From Symbiodinium natans (taxonomy: Eukaryota > Sar > Dinophyceae > Suessiales > Symbiodiniaceae): DNA of 64,000 nucleotides. This document shows, in pieces, positions 54,413-64,000 of the stretch. The stretch spans positions 100,001 through 164,000 of the forward strand of contig CAJNDS010002793.1 in NCBI GenBank assembly GCA_905221605.1, given 5' to 3'. Every line of letters begins with the position of its first letter. Position 1 is the first letter of the stretch. The notes beneath the pieces were generated by a model, which did not search any database, was not told the origin of the DNA, and saw only the letters and a list, made by a program, of their open reading frames with translations. The position numbers and the translations under genes are program-made.

Positions 54413-55860
54413 ACGTGGCTCTGAATGATGAGCTGTACCCTCGCACATTCGGGCCCGTCTGGCCATCCAGCAGCTTTCCCTATGCCGAGTTCCTGGAATC
54501 GAACTTTGAGGTCTTTCTGGAAGACTTGAAAGGCATCCTGGCCCAGGACCCGCCGCTGTTCGCATGCTGTTTTTTTGGCAGATTGTGCAACTGACCGAGG
54601 CGCCGGGATACTTATTACCGTCCCACCTTCTGCCAGGAAGGGCTCTTTGAGCAGTTGCGCAGGGCAGCTCGCAATGCGGAGGGGCTGGCAGTGTGGCCTC
54701 CAGACACGCAGACACATTATAACATTGGGATTGCGGTGTCGGGGTTGATTTGTGCGCAGACATGCCCTTGGGTTTAGTGAGTTTAGTGCTGCAGATAAGG
54801 ACACGCGAGGCCATGTACAGCTGCTGGATGGCAGGGATGAGTCGCTGATGCTGCCAACGTAAGCGACCAAGGACCTTGTACCGTGTTAAGGCCTTTTTCC
54901 AAGGAAGGCAGAACACTAAAGCCATGAAAAGTAGAGAAAAGTAAATGCATCATTCTTTTGCTCCAGGTGTGCCTTTGCCCAGCGCAGTTGCGCGTTGTTG
55001 GCCTCCCGACCTGAGCTGGCACAGTGTCCACGCGCGGCGGCCTTCTTGGCACGGCTGGAGCCTGGAGCCTGGCTCAAGCCGCACCCCCGAAAGCAAGCAG
55101 GAGTCAAGCAATGAGTCAAGCAGTTGCATCGCCTGGGCAGATCTGGGCAACGATGGGCAACGCTTCTCGCACTTTCTGTGTCTGAGGCATTTGGGCAACT
55201 CGCGGCGCCTCGCTGCGTGCCTCGGCTTTGATGGGCTCTTCGTGATCTTTGTGACCCCAAGGGTGGATGGCACTGCATCTGCTCGGTGCAATGGCTCGAG
55301 GCATCTCGGTTTGGTGACGCCGCCTGGTGCCGTTCTTAACGTGGGCTCGGTGCGGAACCTTCAATGGGCTGCTGGTCGGGCACTGGTCTGGGACGACGCC
55401 TGGCAAGCCTCACACAGGCTGCACGTGTCAGGGAGATGCAGCTATGTTGATTTCACCTCAGGACACACATGTGCATGATGCGCGCCACGCTGGCGAAGGC
55501 CAGCTTTGCAAGTTCGATTTTGGATAGTTGAAGGATGGTTATGTAGAATGCAGAGTGCTTTTGTCACACTGCAGTGACGTTTACTATAATTGGTACTACT
55601 AGCAGTACAGGGGAGCCGTGAGCATCAACGAAGCACATGCCTTGGCGACTTCAAGCTGTTGCCACTGGCCATGTCTTTTTTGATCGAATCGTAATGCCCA
55701 CCTGAGTTGGCTTTGACATGTGTTATTCTTGTGGCATTGCTTGGCTGGACTCAAGCTCAGAGCTTGGCAGGCACACGCTACATACTGCAGTCCTTCTTCT
55801 GCCATCCATGTGAGCAGCGAGACCTGTACCGAGGCAAAGTGGTTGCTAGAGCTGCGAGTG
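54413..55860 (+). CDS. Aspartyl/asparaginyl beta-hydroxylase-like dioxygenase, several exons
   Basis: Exons on the + strand. 54,413-54,561: ELYPRTFGPVWPSSSFPYAE, FLESNFEVFLEDLKGILAQD, PPLF (GC donor at 54,562). About 54,632-54,690: EGLFEQLRRAARNAEG. About 54,966-55,084: CAFAQRSCALLASRPELAQC, PRAAAFLARLEPGAWLKPH. About 55,275-55,425: RCNGSRHLGLVTPPGAVLNV, GSVRNLQWAAGRALVWDDAW, QASH. About 55,761-55,860: AGTRYILQSFFCHPCEQRDL. In this Fe(II)/2-oxoglutarate family the marks are LxPG...KPH (first metal His), R..HLGL..P, G......G.A..FDD and a later H with R. They match in order here, with VWDD for FDD. The enzyme hydroxylates Asp/Asn side chains; substrate unknown. Piece two is the least certain. 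The start and last exon are not fixed. Confidence 0.75.
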
Positions 55861-58800
55861 ACTGTGCTTTTTTTCGCAAGATGGGCTGTTGCAAAGCTGC
55901 GGGCCAATACGTCGCAGAGGCCACACGCAGGCGGAAGTGCAATCTCTGGGCTCCGACGCTTCCTGCGATTTCACGCATCCCGTGCGCGCTGAGGTTGCCG
56001 GGATTGTAGAGACGGATGCGCAGATGGAAATGTTGAGTGTGTTCTTGCGGAGATGTGCCTACTTTGCGAGATCTTTGCCCTCTTCAGGTGTCGCGGGCTC
56101 TGCGGCAAGAGATGGATGAGCCTTTGTTGCCATTCTAAGTGCCATGTGTTCTTCTGTGGCTTCAGTAAACTCTATTTGTCTACGACATTCACTCAACTCA
56201 ACGCAAGCTGCTTTGTCTCTGAAGAAAGAGCCCTCTTGTGGTGTGCTTCCAAGGAACGTGAGAGAGCCTACAGAGCGATGCCCCGAATGACTGTTCCTGC
56301 CAATGCGCCTGTAAGCGTTTGAAACAGCTGCGACTCACCAGGTTTTACAGTAGCATCCCGAGTAGCTTGCACCGATTTCGACCGACGTAGCTGGACATTG
56401 GGATCGGTACAGCACGCCTGAGACCTCACTCGGATGCCTGTGGCGTCATCGCCGGTGCATGCGAACACTCCTGAGCATGCGCAGGTTCGGAGACCGAAGG
56501 AAGTACAATCCAGGCCAGATGCCTCCCAGCTGCACGCAGCAGGAAGGCTGAGGTGAGTACGTGCAGGGCCAGCTTTGCTTGTGATGAGCAGCCTTGTGCT
56601 GTCTATAAGGCCAGAGCACAGCGTGTTCAAAGCACAGGCAAGGGAAGGGACCGCCACACGATGCGTCGCACCTTGAACCTTCTTTGTTTCGGCTGGGAAG
56701 CTGCAGGTTGCCTGGACCACAGCGTCAGGCGCCTTCCCTTGAGGACCAGGCCGTCGCATCCGTCGGTTTAGGCAATGCCGCTTTTTTTCCAACTATGAGT
56801 ATATGAAGTGGTGGAAGTGCCTGATCTTACATGTCTGCTGCGCAGTCCCACCCGCAAGTTGATCCGAAGCTTTTGCCCGCTTAGCGGCTTGGCCTCACCC
56901 AATGTGCGAACTGCAAATTTAGGCCCGAGGAGCTTAGGTTTCAGCCGCACTCGGAGCTGGCCCAAAGTCACTGTTCGGCCAGCCAGCGGAAGTTCCCTTC
57001 AGGGGAGATGGCTGACACAGCGACTTGGATTGTCTTGAGCTGTCTTGGGCTGTTTCTATGGTTGTCGACAGATTAGTGACCATCATGGTCATGCAGAAGT
57101 TTCCGAGCCAAGGACGTCGATGAGCTCACGCAACGGCCGGAGGATTTCGACCTGCCCACTGTGGAGGTCAGGGCTCGTGGGCACCTCTGCAAATATGCGC
57201 GTGTGTGTGCCTGCGCACTCGAGGATGCGATCCGTTTTATGGTCACCAGCCACTCAGATGTGCAGCAAAGGGCAACGGGGGATAAAGACTGTCAGCCACG
57301 AGACGTGATCCCTCCTTCCCTGAATTCCTGGCTTCCTTGAGACTTACATGTATGCATTACTGCGGGCAGTGACCTCTCATACCTCTGCCGATACCGAGCC
57401 TCTACCTTCCCAAAAACCTCACCAAAGATACGAGGCCTGTGGAGCCACAGAAGCCCAAGCCCAGGATTTCTGGAGACGACACATCGGAGAAAGCTCCACG
57501 AGCCTTGACTTCACACGTGCATACTCTGTGGTAATAGGCAGAGCATCTGATTCAAGACATGGTTCAGAGGTCCAAGTAGCCTGCTCCAATGCATCATGAG
57601 TCATGCTTGATCATGAGGAGATCTTGGCCTGCAAGTGGGACAGGTGCGCTGAGCGTGGTTCAGAGTGTGTCTCAAGGCGGTACTTCATGAATCTTGATGA
57701 CAAGCATGGTTGGCCTGAAGGTACCAGTCTGCGCAGGCACGAAGCATTGTTCTTCTTGGCTCAGCACGCAGTCCGAAAGGATGTGGAGCTGTGATGAAGT
57801 GTAATGCGGCATTGCGCAGCTTTGACACCCTTCGGGCAGGCAGCCGTGAAGCTGCTTGCCCAGCATGGCGTCGAGCTCTCAAGTGCCAGTTGAACCAGTC
57901 CTTCCTGTCCTTGCCTGAAGTTAAGTTGGCGATGTCCAAGCTGGTTTGAGGTGGAACTCAGCCCGGAGGACGAAGCCCACTTGTCGGGCTTGGGAGATGC
58001 CGAGCTGGGCACCCAGCTTGCCCACCTCGTAAGGCAAAAAGATACAGCGCCTCCCCTACACAGCTTTCACCAGGCTGATAGATGCGTTGGTGCGCAAGAT
58101 CCCTGAGCAGTCCAGTGAGCAGCTTCTTGGAGCATCTGGTGCGCAATGGGTGCTCAGCAAGTGTGTCTGTGTGTGCTCACCGGACCGTCCGTAAGGTTCC
58201 AAGCTTTTTTCTTGGAGCTTCAGCTCGTAGTGCTCAGCACTCAGCAATGCGCTGTTCCATGTTCACTGACAAAGTAGCGATCCGCACGTAAGCCTCCAAC
58301 AGTTGCTTTGCCGTGCTGCCGAGTAGTGAGACTGTCTGCGTAGCCTCGAACACGGCGATGCGAATTGCGAAGGAGGCTGTAGTGGCTTGTCCGGACAGGT
58401 CTGCTGCGCTGCGGATTCGGAAGGGCTTGGAGGCATCTTTCAGCTGTAGCTATGTTGTACCTGCAAATGCCAGCTGGACGACGTGTTTGGATAGTCAGGA
58501 AGCCAAGCCGGAGGATGTTTCGCAAGCCCTAGACGATGCTGAACTATCGAACGTGGGGCCACATGCTTCTCGGAAGAATACGCGAAATACACTCAGCCTT
58601 TTCAAGGTGCGTTGGAGTATGTTGATGTGTGTTTTGGTGCAAGGTCATGAAGATGGCAGTGGTCCAGGTCTGCGTGGTTCGCAATGTGTTCAAGAGAATC
58701 TTGTTTGTCCTAACTTTAACGCCGTGAGAAGTTCCGGCCTTTTTCTTCCAGGCCGGCAATGATGTCATGACTCTCGGGATGCAACACAAAGCGTGGATCC

Positions 58801-61800
58801 AGGCGGTGTGGAACGCAGACGCAGAACCGCAGAAGGGTTACAAACCTAAAGGGAACATCCCACACCAGTCGCCAGGAGTCCCAGCACAAGCTGTCGATGC
58901 TGGTTAGAGGCTTCTTTGAGACACTCCCTGGCTTCGACCCCGAAAGATGTTGAGCCCCATGCTGGCCCCAGGGCAGGAAGAAGCCATGGCGGCAAAAAAG
59001 AAGCTGGCGGCTGCCAATGCTATTCTGCACAACAATGTGGTCTCTCAAAACGAGAAGGTGGGACAATCATGGACGCTCCGTGCTGTGCGAGTTTTTTGCC
59101 ATGGCCTCTCCATTGCGACAACGTTTCGTTCCTTGCGAGGCCAAAAAGGTTGTGGCAACCTTCCTGGGTGGCAGTGTCACGGCTTTGCTCAAGATCCTTG
59201 CCTGGTTGGCTTTTATCGCTTTGTTTTTTTCGGCACTCTTGTTTGTTGCCTCGTTTTCCTGGCCACCATCTCAAACACGCCGGCGGAGTTTTTGTTGCAA
59301 GCGTTTTGCCAGCTCAGGAGTATTCTTGCATCTTGGGTGTGCATCATGAGACGCAGCTCGTCTGAACTTGAGGGATCAGTTTCCCATCTGCTAGGCCAAC
59401 ATGCCAAAGGGGGGGGGGGGGGTTGGCATGTCCCGCGCAGGCGAGAAAACCGAAGGGGCGGTGCTCTTTGTCTGAAGATTCAGCCTTTGCACTTCTGTTT
59501 CTCGTAGACTTTGCCACGTGAGAGCATTGACACCGAAGGCACCGGGAATACAGGGATCGGCTAGAAAGGCCAAGCTGCGAAGCCACGGTGTCGATTTGCC
59601 TGAACTCGGCTTTGGTGTTGAAACGCTGTGCAAACATAACTCGCAGGATGCAGAAGCACCTGGCAAAGTGCAAGCAAGAGCAGCTGGCCATGGTGCGCTC
59701 GATGTTCATGCGCCTTGGAACCTTTCATCGCTGTACCGTCTTCGTTGCGAGGAGTCTTCTGTTTCATTTCGAATGAGTTTTGAGGCGGAAGAGTGCTGCT
59801 GGCTTGCTGCAGTTCAAGCGGGAGCTGTTTGCTACCTGGCGGGAAGAGGCCATGGAAGCCAGGACAGATAGGACTCATCCGCAGGTTGCATCGCAGGTAA
59901 GCTTCTGGGGACACGTGGCAGAGCTGAGTTTGATCAGAATATGAGAAGTCTTGCAGGTGGAAGAATGCAAGATCGACAAGGATGTTTGGCAAGAAGTAAA
60001 GATGCCAAGCTGCAAGCAGAGCAGCTCCTGCCAGAAGATGTGTGGCTTAACGGTTGCCACGCCTGTCACGCGCACCTTGCTCTTGGAGCAGGAAGGTGGA
60101 GAAGCAGCTGTCCACGCTCAAGCAGACGCAGGTGAGCCCACTCAGTTCGTGGGGCTGTTGGGGAATTGGGACCTGCAAGGCCGGCCGCATGAAGAACGTG
60201 ATTGAGTCAGTGACGGTCACTTGCCAAGCTTGGGGTTCCAGTTATTTGCCAGGGATGTGCCAGGGACCTCTTCAGTATCCTTTTCCATCCAATTGCATGT
60301 TCACACTCTTCCAGGCATCGTCCCACACTGGCTTGATCACAGCATGTCTGAGGGCCTGGCAGGGAGAAGCCTGATGCCCAGTGGTGTCGCAGCAGTTGTT
60401 GACGCAGTCGGACATGCTGCGCTGCACAATGCTGCACAGCACGTTTGTTGTACCCCCCAGCGGGCTCCGGTATTTGTGGTTTCTGTGATTACGCCTGTGT
60501 TAACCAATGTGTGATTGGCCACAGCGTTCACGCCCGCACGATGATTACGTCCGTGCTACGAATGCGCATGAATGCGTGTGATTGTCCAGAGCATCCATGC
60601 CTGCATCATGATCATGTCCGTGTTACCAATGCGTGCGATTGGCCACAGCATTCACGCCCACACGACGATTTCGTGCTGCGTGTTCCCAGTGCGGTTTTCC
60701 AGAGCATCAATGCCTGCGCGATGAGTACGTCACGTCCCTTTACCAATGCGTGCGATTGTCCAGAGGGCCTAAAGACAAAAATGTATCAGGGCAAGAGTCA
60801 GATTGCGGTTGGAAAAACGGAAGAATGGCGCCGCGGAATGCGCACACCACTCTGCTCTGCTAGTCGCTTGTTATCGCTTGCTGCGGTTGCCTGGCTCGTA
60901 GGACTTGTGGGATACGATCCTTCGCACTATTGCGATGTGAAGCATGCTGTTTTGGAGGCCACGACGCCTGGAAGGTAGCCTAAGCCATGAAGCAGTTGGC
61001 AGGGGCGATGTCTTTGGCATTCTTCACTCTTAGGACGCACGTCAACAACCCCTTCCGCATGTTTGTAGCAGTACTTGTGCACGATCCTGCGTTCGATGCG
61101 GGTAGAATTTTGAACTCTTGCTTCAACGCCTTCCGTGCACTTGCTCCTGGCTGGTTCATTCGACTGCCGAGGTTGGCAGCAAGCGCAAGGCTTGTTGCTG
61201 CAACGCTGCAATGCAAGCTCAGAGCTTTCAAGCACCCATATGCTGTGCACAGGAGGAGGAGCTGCAGCAGTGGCTAGTGACAACCCGTAGGAGACTTGCG
61301 CAGCTACAGGAGGCCCCTACATATTGCGGAGGGTTAAAGTTTGTAAAATCGTAGTCCGAAGGTTGAGTCATAATCCCAGCATCTTGCGATGCCAGGCTAA
61401 TCGGAGCCTGACGCGGAGTACCTGTGCACGACTAGCAGAGCAGTTTGATGTTGGATTGCATCTGGCCCAGAGAGACCCAATCGCCTGCATCTGTCGAAGC
61501 CCCACTGAAAAAAGGGCTCTTGTTCCGAGGCTGAGCATCGCTATGCGGTCCTGGGTTCAGACACTGCAGGAGCTTCTTCCCTGGCTTCTCAGATTCGAAA
61601 AACGCACCATGGCGCCTTGAGGAAGCAAAGCAAAGCAGCGGCATGGCCGAGAGCCTCGCCTCCGTGCAGGGCAAGCTCTCATCCTTTGGTGTCAGGGGCC
61701 CAGTGAGAGGTGGGGAACCAAAAAGGAACTAAAAGGAACTGGAACTCAAAGGAACTAAAATGGATTTCAACTGACCAGGCCGAGTTGACATCCGCTGCTT

Positions 61801-64000
61801 GGTTAGAAGTGGCAGCTAGCACCGAGGCAAAGAATGCTACCTCGGCCATGAAGACTATGCAGCAGGCCAGGGCAAGCGACCTGTGAGAGGCGAGGCCTCA
61901 GGACGTAGCAGTCGCACAGGCATCCGACTACCTGGACGAGATTCTGATCCTGAGGCTCCGTTTTGTTCGCTTTCCTTGTGTGGCGAAGTCGCTCCAGGGA
62001 GCAATCGAGTGTGTTGTGATGACCGCTGGATTGTGAGAACGCGAGGTGCTTGCATGCCTGGCGGATGGATCAGAAGATGTGGCAGCCCAAGCGAGCCTTT
62101 TCCCACACCTCTCAACGATGTCTCAAAAAACTCGAGCGGGCTTCTGAACCAGTCAGGTCCATGATCTCCTCTCAGCATGGGGCAGTCATTGAGGGAAAGC
62201 GGGCGCAGCTGCAGAATGCCGAACAGCTCAGTTTCTTTGAGCCACCGGATAACTGGGATGGAAGTACATAGAGTCGGCTTTGAGTCCCTGGCAGGTGCAG
62301 TACATGTTCCGTACCTTCGCCCTGAAGCTGGAAGCGGAGGCTCAGGAAATGAAGAGCCTCAGATGCAGGTTCACGCATTCCTTCAAGATCTCTGGTTAGT
62401 AATGGCCACTGCAGCTGCAAAAGCCAATAATATGGCTCAGGAAGCACAGCTGGAAGCGCGAGAGGCTGGAGTTGCATAAGTTGCATGCCAGTCCCCCCAC
62501 AGCTTGATCCGACAAACCTGTCATTCAGACCGCAGAACACGCAAGTTTTGGCAACCTTGCGGCTTCTAGAGACGACATTTGAAGCCGCTTGCATATGGGT
62601 CGGGAGTGTTTTGCAAAGTGTTGCCGCAATTACAGGCGGATGCACAGCAAGGGCGAACACACAGTGTCTTTGCCGGATATCCATGCCCGTCCTGGAGCAC
62701 AGCAAGGCCCGCAGCAAGGCATTCTGGTTTGACTGTATCGCACCCAAGCGAAGCCTGGATAGGGCCTGGTGAGAAGGTCGAGAAGGGCGCAGGTGGGCTG
62801 CTGAGCAGCTAGAGGTTATGATGCCATCTTTGCAGTTTCGCTTCTGGCTTAATGAAGAGAGTGCAGGTGAGAAGGCTGCAATGACCTGGACGGGCTGAGG
62901 AGCCGATGGGGTGTGGACGCCGAGCTGCTTGGGAGGGTGAGCCTTTGCTCCCGCAAGATGCAAATCAGGTACTGTGGTCATACCCTGTGCCTGGCTGTGA
63001 GCCCTCTGAAGCGTAGCAGTAGCATCCATAGGTCCATAATCTAATTCGCACAGCGTTGAACAGCTGACTTTAGATTTGCCCCCGTCCAGGATTGGACTGG
63101 CCGCTGCTTGCATGTGCTCCATATGATCTTAGCTCATAGCTCCGAGGGTCCTTGACAGTTTATTTTCGCTGAATGCCCTCGATGGAAGACATGAGGTGGG
63201 TTGCGAAGGCAAATCGGAGGGATCTAGTCAGCGTTTCGGATGTCTGTTTCACTGTCCTCAGCTCTTCGTTGCTGCCATGCGAAAGCATGCCAAAACTGCC
63301 GAAAGTCATCCTTGGAGCAGCGAAGGCTGTGGTCAAATGGCTTTGCGTGCAAGTCCGCGAGGACGCACACTGGCCGATCGTATCCCCTCAAGAAAATGCA
63401 TGTATGCCTGTCGGGTAATCCTTGGGCTTTAGCTCTCTTCCCAAAATGGGACCTCATGGTGCAGAGCACCGCGAGCCGTGCCTCTGCAGAGCCAGACCTC
63501 ACCAGGAGGGCACACCAGAATCAAAGAAATGAAGAGAATCGGCCCGAGAGCAGTCTGTGGCAGTGTGGACTCTGAGGGGCTGGTGTCGACTGTGAACTAA
63601 AATTCGAACCGCTTGCGACTTGCGACAGGCCAGAGGGCGCGCATCCAAGGCAACCGCTTCAACCGCCCTTGCCAGAGCCTCAGCCGGCAGCGTGCAGCAT
63701 TGTGCTGTGTCCACATAGACGTGGAGCAATCACGTGATGCCGCCGTAGCTGTTACGCTGCGGAAGCACGGGCTTCGGATCCAGGCCAGGGCACAGAAGTG
63801 GGGAAAGCGAATGATGTAAGGGTGAAAATGAGAAGGGCGAGGCCTGTCCCCTTTGTTTGACACCGGCGTTGAGTCCTGTGAACATCTGTGAACATTCCAT
63901 GGCTGTGAAGCTGTGGCCTGCCAAGGTCTGCACGGCAAGTTTTCTACCCGACCGCTGCCATCGGCGAGTCGCAGGCAGCCGTTTTGAGTCTCAAGCTCCT
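55861..64000. other. Right end: no recognised gene, weak exon-like ORFs
   Basis: + strand candidates: 58,313-58,560 (SETVCVASNTAMRIAKEAVV); 58,947-59,040 (PMLAPGQEEAMAAKKKLAAA), with a hydrophobic stretch near 59,185-59,270 (LLKILAWLAFIALFFSALLF) that looks like a membrane helix; 60,987-61,277; 62,100-62,225 (KKLERASEPVRSMISSQHGA); 62,290-62,480 (FALKLEAEAQEMKSLR, AKANNMAQEAQLEAREAGVA), with coiled-coil character. A G-run lies at 59,409-59,422. None matches a family that I know. Confidence 0.35.
60480..60770. repeat. ~58-bp minisatellite, four to five units
   Basis: Units begin GTGTGATTGGCCACAGCGTT, GTGTGATTGTCCAGAGCATC, GTGCGATTGGCCACAGCATT, then a shorter GGTTTTCCAGAGCATC and GTGCGATTGTCCAGAGGGC. 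Each is followed by ACGCC(C/T)GCACGATGATTACGT-like and GTTACCAATGC-like blocks. Copies alternate between GGCCACAG and GTCCAGAG forms, so the higher-order unit may be a dimer. The array lies inside the + strand ORF 60,445-60,978, where it would encode NACDCPEH-like repeats; whether that ORF is real is not known. Confidence 0.85.

Noticed and set aside
54302-54925. Minus-strand ORFs of 207 and 153 codons
   Set aside because: They are antisense to the hydroxylase exons at 54,413-54,690, which carry family-like sequence on +.
62172-63122. Minus-strand ORF of 316 codons
   Set aside because: Longest in the right end but without domain, signal or repeat. It overlaps + strand exon-like sequence with coiled-coil character, and all recognised host genes are on +. 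Not excluded as a gene, but not supported.

Overview
The window reads as nuclear DNA of a dinoflagellate, most likely of the Symbiodiniaceae/Suessiales type. The reasons are: host genes split into many short exons; several introns that only fit the protein frame if the donor is GC or GA instead of GT; all six recognisable host genes on the + strand (one-way gene array); a relic of the dinoflagellate spliced leader; and retroelement families that I recognise from dinoflagellate genomes. There are no bacterial operons, no CRISPR array and no RNA gene that I could identify. All protein assignments were made by eye without a database search.

Left end, 1-14,060: a nest of retrotransposons. A decayed non-LTR element (called LINE-B here; pieces at 1-258 and 12,553-12,790) is split by a second, longer non-LTR element (LINE-A, about 259-12,552, ending in a 12-base poly(A)). 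LINE-A is in turn split by a nearly intact Ty1/copia LTR element on the minus strand (4,873-10,626; 179-bp LTRs differing at two positions). LINE-A keeps recognisable RING-like zinc finger, reverse transcriptase, zinc knuckle and a presumed restriction-like endonuclease region, but is broken by frameshifts, an 11-bp duplication and a deletion that removed the catalytic YxDD motif. A further LINE-B family fragment lies at 13,390-14,060, and GA-rich and 14-bp tandem repeats sit around the nest.

Middle, 14,060-47,980: a long stretch with no recognisable gene (14,060-22,460), then a secreted glycoside hydrolase family 3 beta-glucosidase-like gene (22,465-26,359, two exons), an ESF2/ABT1-type ribosome-biogenesis RNA-binding protein (about 30,011-31,619, many exons) and an SR-protein kinase (39,716 to about 42,300, many exons). 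Between them lie microsatellites, exon-like but unassigned ORFs, and a 640-bp terminal-inverted-repeat element (37,081-37,720) with long G and C tracts.

Right end, 47,980-64,000: a gene for a conserved protein with a macro-domain-like C-terminus, resembling uncharacterised bacterial proteins (47,982-49,766); remnants or exons of a protein with repeated Trp-rich 'EEW...FLG' units (about 50,940-51,620); an aspartyl/asparaginyl beta-hydroxylase-like gene (54,413 to about 55,860); and about 8 kb holding only weak exon-like ORFs plus a ~58-bp minisatellite (60,480-60,770). The host genes have no obvious shared pathway: they are single genes read in the same direction. Exon boundaries are given only where frame and splice dinucleotide agree; elsewhere they are approximate.
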